A stretch of 64,000 nucleotides of DNA from a bacterium (GTDB taxonomy: Bacteria > Bacillota > Bacilli > Lactobacillales > Streptococcaceae), in NCBI GenBank assembly GCA_905221205.1, contig CAJNCG010000001.1:434001-498000 (forward strand), read 5' to 3'. Positions 18,447 to 25,721 of this stretch are shown here, piece after piece. Positions within the stretch are counted from its first letter, which is position 1; each line of letters begins with the position of its first letter. Below the pieces are notes generated by a model that saw nothing but the letters and a program-made list of their open reading frames with translations, did not search any database and was not told the DNA's origin. Position numbers and translations under genes: made by a program.

Positions 18447-19154
18447 TTATTTTTCGAGTAGGCTGAGCGCTTCAGCATCTGCAATGATCGTCACATCAGG
18501 GTGATTTTGGAGGCTACTTGCTGGGAGGTTCTCAGTCACAGGGCCTGATACTGTTCCAGCAATAGCTTCTGCTTTTGATTCACCATAAGCAAAGAGAATA
18601 ATTGACTTGGCATCCAAGATGTTTTTAATCCCCATTGAGATAGCTTGGGTTGGAACATCTTCAATTTTGTCAAAGAAGCGAGCATTGGCTTCGATAGTAG
18701 ACTGGTCAAGTTCTACAAGATGTGTTTGACTGTCAAATGGAGTGCCAGGTTCATTAAAGCCGATATGTCCATTGCGACCGATTCCCAAGATTTGCAGATC
18801 AACTGGATGGTTAGCCAAAATTTGGTTGTAGCGTTCAACTTCAGCCTCAGCATGATCCTTAACCCCACGAGGCAAGAAACTTTCTTTAAAAGGTTTTTGG
18901 TTGAATAAGTTTTCCTGCATAAAGTAACGATAAGACTGTGGGTTGTCCCCATCAAGTCCTACATACTCATCAAGGTTGACACTGGTTAGATTTGAAAAAT
19001 CAAGGTCACTTTCAACGATTTCCTTGTAAAATTCAAGTGGGCTACTTCCGGTCGCAAGTCCCAATGTTTGAGCACCATTTGCCAACTTTTCCTTCAAAAT
19101 CTCAAACGCAACTTTTCCACCTTCAACTTGGTTTTCAACTTTAATAACTTTCAT
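18447..19154 (-). CDS. nagB: Glucosamine-6-phosphate deaminase
   Basis: Cytoplasmic enzyme converting glucosamine-6-phosphate to fructose-6-phosphate and ammonia, the last step of amino-sugar use. The motifs NLDEYVGL near residue 61 and [14 protein letters not shown] in the middle hold the catalytic residues of the NagB family. The 235-residue length matches the short allosterically simple form found in streptococci. The start has GGAGGA eight bases upstream. Its promoter contains a GntR-type operator in the spacer, pointing to NagR control. Confidence 0.95.
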   Translation of the reverse strand: MKVIKVENQVEGGKVAFEILKEKLANGAQTLGLATGSSPLEFYKEIVESDLDFSNLTSVNLDEYVGLDGDNPQSYRYFMQENLFNQKPFKESFLPRGVKDHAEAEVERYNQILANHPVDLQILGIGRNGHIGFNEPGTPFDSQTHLVELDQSTIEANARFFDKIEDVPTQAISMGIKNILDAKSIILFAYGESKAEAIAGTVSGPVTENLPASSLQNHPDVTIIADAEALSLLEK

Positions 19155-19183
19155 CTTTTCATCCTCCGTTTCTGTCTATATTT

Positions 19184-19212
19184 ATTATATGGTATAGACC
19201 AATTTTTGTCAA
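19184..19212 (-). promoter_or_regulatory. nagB promoter with NagR-like operator in the spacer
   Basis: On the minus strand a perfect TTGACA (19212-19207), a 17-base spacer and a perfect TATAAT (19189-19184) are seen. The spacer ends with TGGTCTATACCA, a near-palindrome like the NagR/YvoA sites known for amino-sugar genes. A repressor bound there would block RNA polymerase, so induction by an amino-sugar phosphate is inferred. A weak cre-like TGAAAACGATTTAA lies just upstream at 19214-19227. Confidence 0.75.
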
Positions 19213-19259
19213 GTGAAAACGATTTAATTTCTAAAAAAAGAGCGTCCAAACTGGAAACA

Positions 19260-19268
19260 TGTTATAAT
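19260..19268 (+). promoter_or_regulatory. Extended -10 promoter of queA
   Basis: TGTTATAAT lies 36 bases before the chosen queA start, with no clear -35. It is divergent from the nagB promoter. Confidence 0.5.
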
Positions 19269-19304
19269 AGATAGGATTAGAACTTAGAAAGAATGAAGAG
19301 ATAT

Positions 19305-20333
19305 ATGAATACAGCTGATTTTGATTTCCACTTGCCAGAAGAATTGATTGCCCAAACACCCCTTGAAAAACGAGATGCCTCTAAACTCCTCATCGTCAAT
19401 CGTGAGACGGGAGAAATGCAGGATAAACACTTCCACTCTATTATTGATATGCTGGAACCTGGTGATGCCCTTGTTATGAATGACACCCGTGTTCTTCCTG
19501 CCCGCCTCTATGGTCAAAAAGAGGAAACTGGAGGCCATGTGGAACTTCTCCTGCTCAAAAACACTGCTGGAGATGAGTGGGAGGTTCTGGCTAAACCTGC
19601 CAAACGCCTCAAGGTCGGAACTCGTGTCAGCTTTGGAGATGGTCGCCTCAGCGCAGTTGTTACGGAAGAATTGACCCACGGGGGGCGTATTGTCCGCTTT
19701 GAATACCAAGGAATTTTCCTAGAAGTTTTGGAAAGTCTGGGTGAAATGCCACTGCCACCTTATATCCACGAAAAATTGGATGACCGTGAACGCTATCAAA
19801 CCGTCTACGCCAAAGAAAGTGGCTCTGCTGCAGCACCGACTGCTGGATTGCACTTCACTAAAGAACTGCTGGCAGAAATCCAAGCCAAGGGGGTTCATCT
19901 GGTCTATCTGACTCTCCATGTCGGACTCGGAACCTTTAGACCCGTTTCTGTGGATAATCTAGACGAACACGAAATGCACTCAGAATTCTACCAGCTTTCT
20001 GAGGAAGCGGCTGCCACCCTTCGCTCTGTTAAGGAAAATGGTGGTCGCGTCATCGCTGTCGGAACCACTTCTATCCGCACATTGGAGACTATTGGTTCCA
20101 AGTTTGATGGACAAATTCAGGCAGATTCTGGCTGGACCAATATCTTTATCAAACCTGGATACCAATGGAAGGTTGTAGATGCCTTCTCAACTAACTTCCA
20201 CCTGCCAAAATCAACTCTAGTCATGTTGGTTTCTGCCTTTGCAGGCCGTGAATTAGTCTTAGATGCCTACCACCATGCCATCCAAGAACACTACCGCTTC
20301 TTTAGTTTTGGCGATGCCATGTTTATCTATTAA
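19305..20333 (+). CDS. queA: S-adenosylmethionine:tRNA ribosyltransferase-isomerase QueA
   Basis: Enzyme of queuosine synthesis that transfers the ribosyl part of SAM to preQ1 in tRNA, forming epoxyqueuosine. The whole 342-residue protein matches QueA, with [20 protein letters not shown] at the N-terminus, [17 protein letters not shown] and [15 protein letters not shown] chose the ATG at 19305, where QueA proteins normally begin; an in-frame ATG four codons upstream is possible. It is a single gene on the plus strand, between divergent nagB and a convergent YihY gene. Confidence 0.94.
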   Translation: MNTADFDFHLPEELIAQTPLEKRDASKLLIVNRETGEMQDKHFHSIIDMLEPGDALVMNDTRVLPARLYGQKEETGGHVELLLLKNTAGDEWEVLAKPAKRLKVGTRVSFGDGRLSAVVTEELTHGGRIVRFEYQGIFLEVLESLGEMPLPPYIHEKLDDRERYQTVYAKESGSAAAPTAGLHFTKELLAEIQAKGVHLVYLTLHVGLGTFRPVSVDNLDEHEMHSEFYQLSEEAAATLRSVKENGGRVIAVGTTSIRTLETIGSKFDGQIQADSGWTNIFIKPGYQWKVVDAFSTNFHLPKSTLVMLVSAFAGRELVLDAYHHAIQEHYRFFSFGDAMFIY

Positions 20334-20344
20334 TTTTCAAAATC

Positions 20345-20392
20345 AAAAAACGCATATTATCAGGCATTAAACCTTGATAGTATGCGTTTTGT
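20345..20392. terminator. Bidirectional terminator between queA and the YihY gene
   Basis: Arms AAAACGCATATTATCA and TGATAGTATGCGTTTT close a short loop, with A/T runs on both sides. It is nearly the same hairpin as the one after pepQ at 59524-59572. Confidence 0.85.
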
Positions 20393-20409
20393 TATGGATA
20401 AAGAAGGTG

Positions 20410-21255
20410 TTAGTCTTTTCTCAAGCTCTGAACACTAGCATTAATCACCGCTCCGACAATCAAAATCTTAGCGATGAGAATAAACCAGAACATCATAACC
20501 ACCACGACGATGGAACTGAAGAAACGGACGTCCACGAGGTGATTAACATAGTTGTTGACATAGACTGAAAAAATATTGAGCAGTAAGATCAGAGTCAACA
20601 AGACAAAGGTGCTACCTGGTAATACATGTCGAATTCGTCGCACCTTAACATTGGGCAGGAAATAGTAAAGCATAACCAAGATGGCAAAAATCAAGGCATA
20701 GACCAAGGGACCTGTTAGGTCTTGCAGGTAATCAAAGATAGGACTATCTGATTTCCAGTAACTTTTGATAAGGTTGAGGAGCATGCGACCAAAAACACTC
20801 AAAAATAGAGCCAAGGCAAAGAGAATCTGTAAGCCGAAACTGACAAACAAACTCATAAGCTGATGGGCAATCATCCCACGATTTTTTGCTACTCCGTAAG
20901 CTTTATTAAAGGCTTTCTGCAGAAAATTCATGGATTTTGAAAAGGTCCAGAGGGCTGACAAAACAGCAAAACTCAATAAGCCCGTTGAAGGTTGGGTCAG
21001 TACTTCTGTAATAATCTTTGCGACTACATCATACATCGTATCCGGCAAAAATTCATTGACAACCTTTAAAAAATTGGAAACTGGAATATGAAAATAGGGG
21101 AGGATATTGACTACTACCAAAAGCAGAGGAAATATCGAAATCAACCAATAGTAGGCTACTGCGACACTGGTCAACTCACTATCCGAGGCTTGATAATAAT
21201 GCAAAAAAGCTTTTACTAAAGGCTTGTCTATCAGCTCTTTCCACCACTTCTTCAT
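20410..21255 (-). CDS. YihY/BrkB family membrane protein
   Basis: Integral membrane protein of 281 residues with about six membrane helices. SVAYYWLISIFPLLLVVVN near residue 36, the GxLL-rich middle and VFLLTLILLLN-type helices match the YihY/BrkB family (once called ribonuclease BN). The ATG at 21255 has GGAG six bases upstream; a longer frame starts five codons earlier. It lies 27 bases after the antiporter gene and ends facing queA. The function is not settled; transport or envelope roles are proposed for relatives. Confidence 0.85.
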   Translation of the reverse strand: MKKWWKELIDKPLVKAFLHYYQASDSELTSVAVAYYWLISIFPLLLVVVNILPYFHIPVSNFLKVVNEFLPDTMYDVVAKIITEVLTQPSTGLLSFAVLSALWTFSKSMNFLQKAFNKAYGVAKNRGMIAHQLMSLFVSFGLQILFALALFLSVFGRMLLNLIKSYWKSDSPIFDYLQDLTGPLVYALIFAILVMLYYFLPNVKVRRIRHVLPGSTFVLLTLILLLNIFSVYVNNYVNHLVDVRFFSSIVVVVMMFWFILIAKILIVGAVINASVQSLRKD

Positions 21256-21282
21256 ATCACACTCCTTCACTTACAATCTTGA

Positions 21283-23337
21283 TTAATTTCTTCTTACCAA
21301 TTCCATCATATCATAAGGGAGGGTATTGGCAGCTTCCTTCAAGGAATAGTTCTCTAAGTTATTCACATTTTGTCGTAATTTCTTGGCATACTTGGTCGTA
21401 ATCAATCGTTTTTCTTCATATTCGAAAATCAATTTACGCTCCAGATAATAGCCTCTCAGCATTTCGTCGATATTGTTGGGTTTGACACGATTGATAACCC
21501 GTTCGACAAAGGCACCACTGGTGATGATAGCTGTTTCACGGAGACGAGAATCCTGCATGAAGCTAATCAAGGAACTCTTATAAACCCCTTTTAGGTTCTC
21601 CAAACTTTCGATAATCATCTCTGTATTTTCTAGATAGAGCTCTGCGATTTGGTCATAGTCAAGGGCTCTGAGTTTCTGTGATTCTTCATTTTTCCAACTA
21701 CGGAAGGTCTTACCAAAGGTAAAGACTTCGTGAAGGAGAAAACGTAAAATCCGCAAGGAAACAAGGAAATAATAGGTCAATCGTGAAGCAAACTTGCGAT
21801 TGATACCTTGTTCCATATTTTTCAAATAACGTTGGTAAACTCGATAAGCACGCTCACTGACCTTGCCTTCCTCGTAAGCTTGTTCCAAACCATCACTTTC
21901 AATACTGAGGATAAGAAGTTTCAAGGCCTCCCAGTCTTCTTGAGCGCCCTTATTTTCTTGACTCAAAATGAGATTTTCAATACGTCCATGGTAATTGTCA
22001 ATAGCCGCATAGAGGGGAAGTTTATTTCTGGTATCTTCCAACTCTTTTTCCAACTCTAGCGTTACTTCATTCAAAATAGCGATATGCATGAGATAGGCCT
22101 TGCTTTCTTCCTGTTCATCAGAAAGATAAGGCAAGACCAAGAGACCTGTTAAAAAGCTGACAAGCGTCACACCTGCAACAAGGAAAAGCAAGATTGGATA
22201 TTCCTGCTCCAAATCACTTGGTATCAGAAGAATCGTAGCAATCGACACCGTTCCCTTGACACCTGAAAAAGTCAAAAGAAGCATGTCCTTCATATACTTA
22301 TTCAGTTTTTTCTTGAGGCGGCGTGTCCTGTAGGCATAATAGCCATAAATCATGACAAAACGAATGGCAAAGAGGACAAAGGTAAGGGCGACAAGAGATA
22401 CCAGCAAGAGTAGAGGATTATAGATTGGATTAGTCAAGATAGGCTCTGCTATCATTTCCAACTCCATACCCAGAATCACAAAGACAGAACCGTTGAGCAT
22501 AAAGGTTACTGTATGCCAGACTGTCTCAGTCACCGTATCCACTTGGGCTTCGAGGAGTGTGATTTTCTTAAAGCGACTTGCCTTTAAAATCCCTGCTACT
22601 ACAACAGCAATAATCCCTGAAACGTGTACTTCTTCTGCTAGGAAGAAGGTCACCAGAGGCAAACTCAATTCTAATAAAAGTTCGCTGGCAATATCCGTTG
22701 CACGCACACTTAACAAAAAAGTATGGAGGAAACGATTGGTCATGGCGGTTAAAAAGCCAATCAAAAAACCGCCTAGAATTGAAAAGATGAGCGAACTACC
22801 TGCTTGCCCAAGGGAAAAGGCTCCTGTTGTCCAAGCTGCCAAGGCCACCTGAAAAGCCACCAAGCCAGAAGCATCATTCAAGAGTCCTTCACCTTTGAGG
22901 ATATTGGACACGCGCTTAGGAAAGCTAAAACGCTCCGAAAGAGAGGCAAAGGCCACCAAGTCCGTTGGCCCAAGGGCAGCCCCAACAGCCAAACAAGCTG
23001 CCAAGGGAAGACTGAGCCAAAGAAGATGAGCTAAGCCACCCAAACTCAGGGTCGAGATAAAAATCACTGGAAATATGAGATAGACAATGATTCGCCAGTG
23101 TTTTAAAATAGCCGTAATATCCGCTTCTTCGGACTCTCGGAAAAGCAAGGGCCCGATAACCAGGGCCAAAAACAACTCCGTATTGAGATGAAAATCGGTA
23201 TTGGGTAAAAAGAGTCCAATCACAATTCCCAAAAGAATCTGCACCAAAGGAAGGGGCAAAAAAGGCAGGATCTTATTGGTTGTACTTGAGACAATCAAGA
23301 CCAGTAAAAATAGGATGAGGTAAATCAGTAATTCCAC
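21283..23337 (-). CDS. CPA1-family sodium/proton antiporter
   Basis: Membrane antiporter of 684 residues, GTG start with AAGGAGG six bases upstream. The first 400 residues hold about twelve helices. Family features include LIGPLLFRESEEAD, GAALGPTDLVAFASL (the ion-binding TDxxA region) and LLNDASGLVAFQVALA. The C-terminal 280 residues are a hydrophilic, helical cytoplasmic domain that probably senses pH or salt. It is upstream of the YihY gene on the same strand. The ion preference (sodium or potassium) is not known from sequence. Confidence 0.88.
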   Translation of the reverse strand: MELLIYLILFLLVLIVSSTTNKILPFLPLPLVQILLGIVIGLFLPNTDFHLNTELFLALVIGPLLFRESEEADITAILKHWRIIVYLIFPVIFISTLSLGGLAHLLWLSLPLAACLAVGAALGPTDLVAFASLSERFSFPKRVSNILKGEGLLNDASGLVAFQVALAAWTTGAFSLGQAGSSLIFSILGGFLIGFLTAMTNRFLHTFLLSVRATDIASELLLELSLPLVTFFLAEEVHVSGIIAVVVAGILKASRFKKITLLEAQVDTVTETVWHTVTFMLNGSVFVILGMELEMIAEPILTNPIYNPLLLLVSLVALTFVLFAIRFVMIYGYYAYRTRRLKKKLNKYMKDMLLLTFSGVKGTVSIATILLIPSDLEQEYPILLFLVAGVTLVSFLTGLLVLPYLSDEQEESKAYLMHIAILNEVTLELEKELEDTRNKLPLYAAIDNYHGRIENLILSQENKGAQEDWEALKLLILSIESDGLEQAYEEGKVSERAYRVYQRYLKNMEQGINRKFASRLTYYFLVSLRILRFLLHEVFTFGKTFRSWKNEESQKLRALDYDQIAELYLENTEMIIESLENLKGVYKSSLISFMQDSRLRETAIITSGAFVERVINRVKPNNIDEMLRGYYLERKLIFEYEEKRLITTKYAKKLRQNVNNLENYSLKEAANTLPYDMMELVRRN

Positions 23338-23348
23338 GCAATTCCTCC

Positions 23349-23603
23349 TTAGTCTTTTTTACAACAGGATTCAAATATCTCCTTCTGCTCTTTGATTTTT
23401 TGATCAATCTTGGAACAGTCTTTGTGCTCAATTTTTCTCTGGCACCGTTCCATTTCAAGAGCTACTAATTTTTTCTTGATTTTAAGCATTTTTTTACTCA
23501 TATGCGCTTGGTCTAACACGCCCACCGCACGTTCGTGGTGAGTGGACTCGACAAATTTCTGGCGCATGGTATCCAACTTTTCACGTAGGTATTGTTTATC
23601 CAT
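23349..23603 (-). CDS. Small Lys/Cys-containing protein of unknown function
   Basis: An 84-residue hydrophilic protein, mostly helical, with many Lys, Glu and Gln. It has a Cys at residue 55, another near 64 and a CC pair near the C-terminus (ESCCKKD). It has no signal peptide or membrane segment. I do not recognise the family. It overlaps the end of mnmM by 8 bases and is 11 bases upstream of the antiporter start, so it is translated as part of that operon. Its coding frame is intact and in good context, so I take it as real. Confidence 0.68.
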   Translation of the reverse strand: MDKQYLREKLDTMRQKFVESTHHERAVGVLDQAHMSKKMLKIKKKLVALEMERCQRKIEHKDCSKIDQKIKEQKEIFESCCKKD

Positions 23604-24153
23604 GTCTATATCTCTCTAATTTTTCAATCATAACTAAAAATGGTGGGTTGTTGACTTGGTTTAAAGTTCGGTAAATGGCAGCTGTATACTCTTGTTGGTT
23701 CAACTGGCTAACAAAATTCAAGACAGCATCCCTCTCGAGGTCGCCACCTTCATGACCATAGTAGATCATAATGGCTATCCGTCCACCTTTGACAAGTAAG
23801 CCACACAACTTTTCTAAGGCTTCAATGGTAGTCTGAGGTTGGGTAATGACAGATTTATCAGCTGACGGCAGATAACCCAGATTAAAAATCCCTGCCTTGG
23901 CTTCTGTCACAAACTGGTCCAGTGTCTCATGGCCTTGCAAGATTAACTGGGTATTTGTCATTCCAGCCTGATCCAAACGCTCTTGCGTCTTTTCCAAGGC
24001 TTGCTCCTGAATATCAAAGGCATAGACTTGCTTAGCTAGCTTAGCTAAAAAAAGCGTGTCATGACCATTTCCCATGGTCGCATCCACTACGATATCATCC
24101 TGAGTTACAACCTCAGCCAAAAAATCATGTGCCATTTCAAGTGGTCTTTTCAT
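23596..24153 (-). CDS. mnmM: tRNA mnm5s2U methyltransferase MnmM (YtqB-like)
   Basis: Class I SAM methyltransferase of 185 residues. The motif DATMGNGHDTLFLA (SAM binding, residues 24-37) and NPPFLVMIEK near the C-terminus match YtqB, shown in B. subtilis to be MnmM, which methylates nm5s2U to mnm5s2U in the tRNA wobble position. NLGYLPSADK in the middle is another family mark. It overlaps the end of the YtqA-like gene by 17 bases, and YtqA (MnmL) acts just before it, so the pair makes biochemical sense. Confidence 0.85.
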   Translation of the reverse strand: MKRPLEMAHDFLAEVVTQDDIVVDATMGNGHDTLFLAKLAKQVYAFDIQEQALEKTQERLDQAGMTNTQLILQGHETLDQFVTEAKAGIFNLGYLPSADKSVITQPQTTIEALEKLCGLLVKGGRIAIMIYYGHEGGDLERDAVLNFVSQLNQQEYTAAIYRTLNQVNNPPFLVMIEKLERYRHG

Positions 24154-25084
24154 TATTAAACTCCTGTTTTACAGCCTTACATCCTTGAACACTTCCACGA
24201 CGTCGCATCTCCATCTCAATGCTGTTGAGAACTTCCCATTTATTGAGGCTCCACATAGGACCAATCAGCATATCCCTGGGAGCATCTCCTGTGATTCGGT
24301 GGATGACGATATGCTTGGGGATGATTTCCAGTTGGTCACAGATGACCTTAACATATTCGTCTTGGCTCATCAACTGCAAACGTCCTTCGTGATAATCTCG
24401 TTGCATACGAGTATTTGTCATAAGATGAAGCAAATGCAGCTTAATCCCTTGAATATCGTTATCCGTAACACAGCGGCGGACATTTTCAATCATCATCTCA
24501 TGGGTTTCACCAGGAAGTCCATTGATCAAATGAGAAACAATCTCAATCTTGGGATACTTTCTCAAACGCTTGACCGTTTCCACGTACAACTCATAGGAAT
24601 GGGCACGGTTAATTAGATCAGAGGTTGTTTCATAAGTGGTCTGCAAGCCCAATTCAACCGTCACATGCATGCGTTCCGACAACTCAGCCAAATACTCGAT
24701 AGTTTCGTCTGGTAAACAGTCTGGGCGCGTTCCTATATTGATTCCGACCACACCTGGCTCATTGATAGCCTGCTCATAGCGCTCTCGGATGACTTCCACC
24801 TTTTCATGGGTGTTGGTAAAATTTTGAAAATAAACCAGATACTTCTGAACATCCGGCCACTTACGGTGCATAAAGTCAATTTCCTTATAAAATTGCTCAC
24901 GGATAGGCGCGTCTGGTGCTACGATAGCATCTCCAGAACCTGAAACCGTACAAAAAGTACAGCCTCCATGAGCCACAGTTCCATCACGATTGGGACAGTC
25001 AAATCCCGCATCAATAGGGACTTTAAAAGTCTTTTCTCCAAAGAGTTTTCGATAATAATCATTCAAGGTGTTATAAGATTTCAT
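24137..25084 (-). CDS. mnmL: Radical SAM protein MnmL (YtqA-like, TIGR01212)
   Basis: Radical SAM protein of 315 residues. Cysteines 30, 42 and 45 (CPNRDG then GGCTFC) carry the iron-sulphur cluster in the TIGR01212 family. YtqA in B. subtilis was reported to act in the aminomethyl step of mnm5s2U synthesis, upstream of MnmM. The frame is open for 59 more codons upstream, but the family starts a few residues before YNTLNDYYRKLFGEK, so I chose the ATG at 25084. That ATG is 7 bases after a TATAAT with a good -35, so the mRNA should be leaderless or nearly so. Confidence 0.85.
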   Translation of the reverse strand: MKSYNTLNDYYRKLFGEKTFKVPIDAGFDCPNRDGTVAHGGCTFCTVSGSGDAIVAPDAPIREQFYKEIDFMHRKWPDVQKYLVYFQNFTNTHEKVEVIRERYEQAINEPGVVGINIGTRPDCLPDETIEYLAELSERMHVTVELGLQTTYETTSDLINRAHSYELYVETVKRLRKYPKIEIVSHLINGLPGETHEMMIENVRRCVTDNDIQGIKLHLLHLMTNTRMQRDYHEGRLQLMSQDEYVKVICDQLEIIPKHIVIHRITGDAPRDMLIGPMWSLNKWEVLNSIEMEMRRRGSVQGCKAVKQEFNNEKTT

Positions 25085-25091
25085 AACTTTC

Positions 25092-25120
25092 ATTATAACA
25101 AAAAACACCCACAATCTCAA
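25092..25120 (-). promoter_or_regulatory. mnmL promoter abutting its start codon
   Basis: TTGAGA (25120-25115), a 17-base spacer and a perfect TATAAT (25097-25092) on the minus strand. Seven bases (GAAAGTT) separate the -10 box from the mnmL ATG, too few for a normal leader and ribosome-binding site. Confidence 0.72.
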
Positions 25121-25175
25121 AAGCCTGACTTTCCTATAAATTCCTCTGTTTCTCGTTTCCTTTAGCGATTTTTTA

Positions 25176-25184
25176 TGATACAAT
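25176..25184 (+). promoter_or_regulatory. Extended -10 promoter of the DUF3397 gene, abutting its start codon
   Basis: TGATACAAT ends 6 bases before the ATG at 25191, so the expected transcription start is the A of that ATG. No ribosome-binding site is seen. It is divergent from the mnmL promoter about 55 bases away. Confidence 0.55.
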
Positions 25185-25190
25185 ATGGGT

Positions 25191-25541
25191 ATGATTTTAA
25201 TGAAATTAGCATCTATTTTATTATTGATACTGACCTTAGTAGTCTGCATTATCATAACCAAACTTTTTAGATTAAAAAAACTAGGACGAAACTTTGCGGA
25301 TCTGGCTTTTCCAGTCTTGGTATTTGAGTATTACCTGATCACAGCTAAAACCTTTACCCATAATTTTCTCCCTAGACTTGGCCTAGCCCTCTCACTCCTA
25401 GCTATTATCCTCGTTTTTTTCTTTCTTTTGAAAAAACGCAGCTTTTACTATCCTAAATTCATCAAATTCTTCTGGCGTGCAGGATTCTTATTGACCCTTG
25501 TAATGTATATCGAGATGATTGTTGAATTAATGGCCCTCTAG
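25191..25541 (+). CDS. DUF3397 family membrane protein
   Basis: Small integral membrane protein, 116 residues from the ATG at 25191, with about four hydrophobic helices and short basic loops (LKKLGRN, LLKKRSFYYPK). It resembles DUF3397 proteins, which are common in Firmicutes and without known function. Other possible starts are the ATGs at 25185 and 25200; I chose 25191 because the expected transcription start falls exactly there. It is a single gene, divergent from mnmL and convergent with bgaA. Confidence 0.75.
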   Translation: MILMKLASILLLILTLVVCIIITKLFRLKKLGRNFADLAFPVLVFEYYLITAKTFTHNFLPRLGLALSLLAIILVFFFLLKKRSFYYPKFIKFFWRAGFLLTLVMYIEMIVELMAL

Positions 25542-25568
25542 CTGAATCTTATATGAGACATGAAAAAT

Positions 25569-25608
25569 AAAGGATTTAACTCTTTTGACTGGGGTTAAAT
25601 CCTTTTTT
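25569..25608. terminator. Terminator of the DUF3397 gene
   Basis: AAAGGATTTAAC and GTTAAATCCTTT form a 12-base stem with a 13-base loop, followed by TTTTTT on the plus strand and an A-rich stretch that could act in the other direction. Confidence 0.85.
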
Positions 25609-25637
25609 CTGGTTTAAAAATCGTTCGAGTAGATATT

Positions 25638-25670
25638 TTCCAAGCGAGACTTCTCTTGTCTCGCTTGGAA
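25638..25670. repeat. Perfect 13-base inverted repeat downstream of bgaA
   Basis: TTCCAAGCGAGAC and GTCTCGCTTGGAA are separated by seven bases. It lies 51 bases after the bgaA stop codon and has no T-run in either direction, so it may be an RNA 3' stabiliser rather than an intrinsic terminator. Confidence 0.55.
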
Positions 25671-25721
25671 ACACTGCACAGAATAAATCTTAATGAGAAA
25701 GTTACATTCCTCAAATCAATC

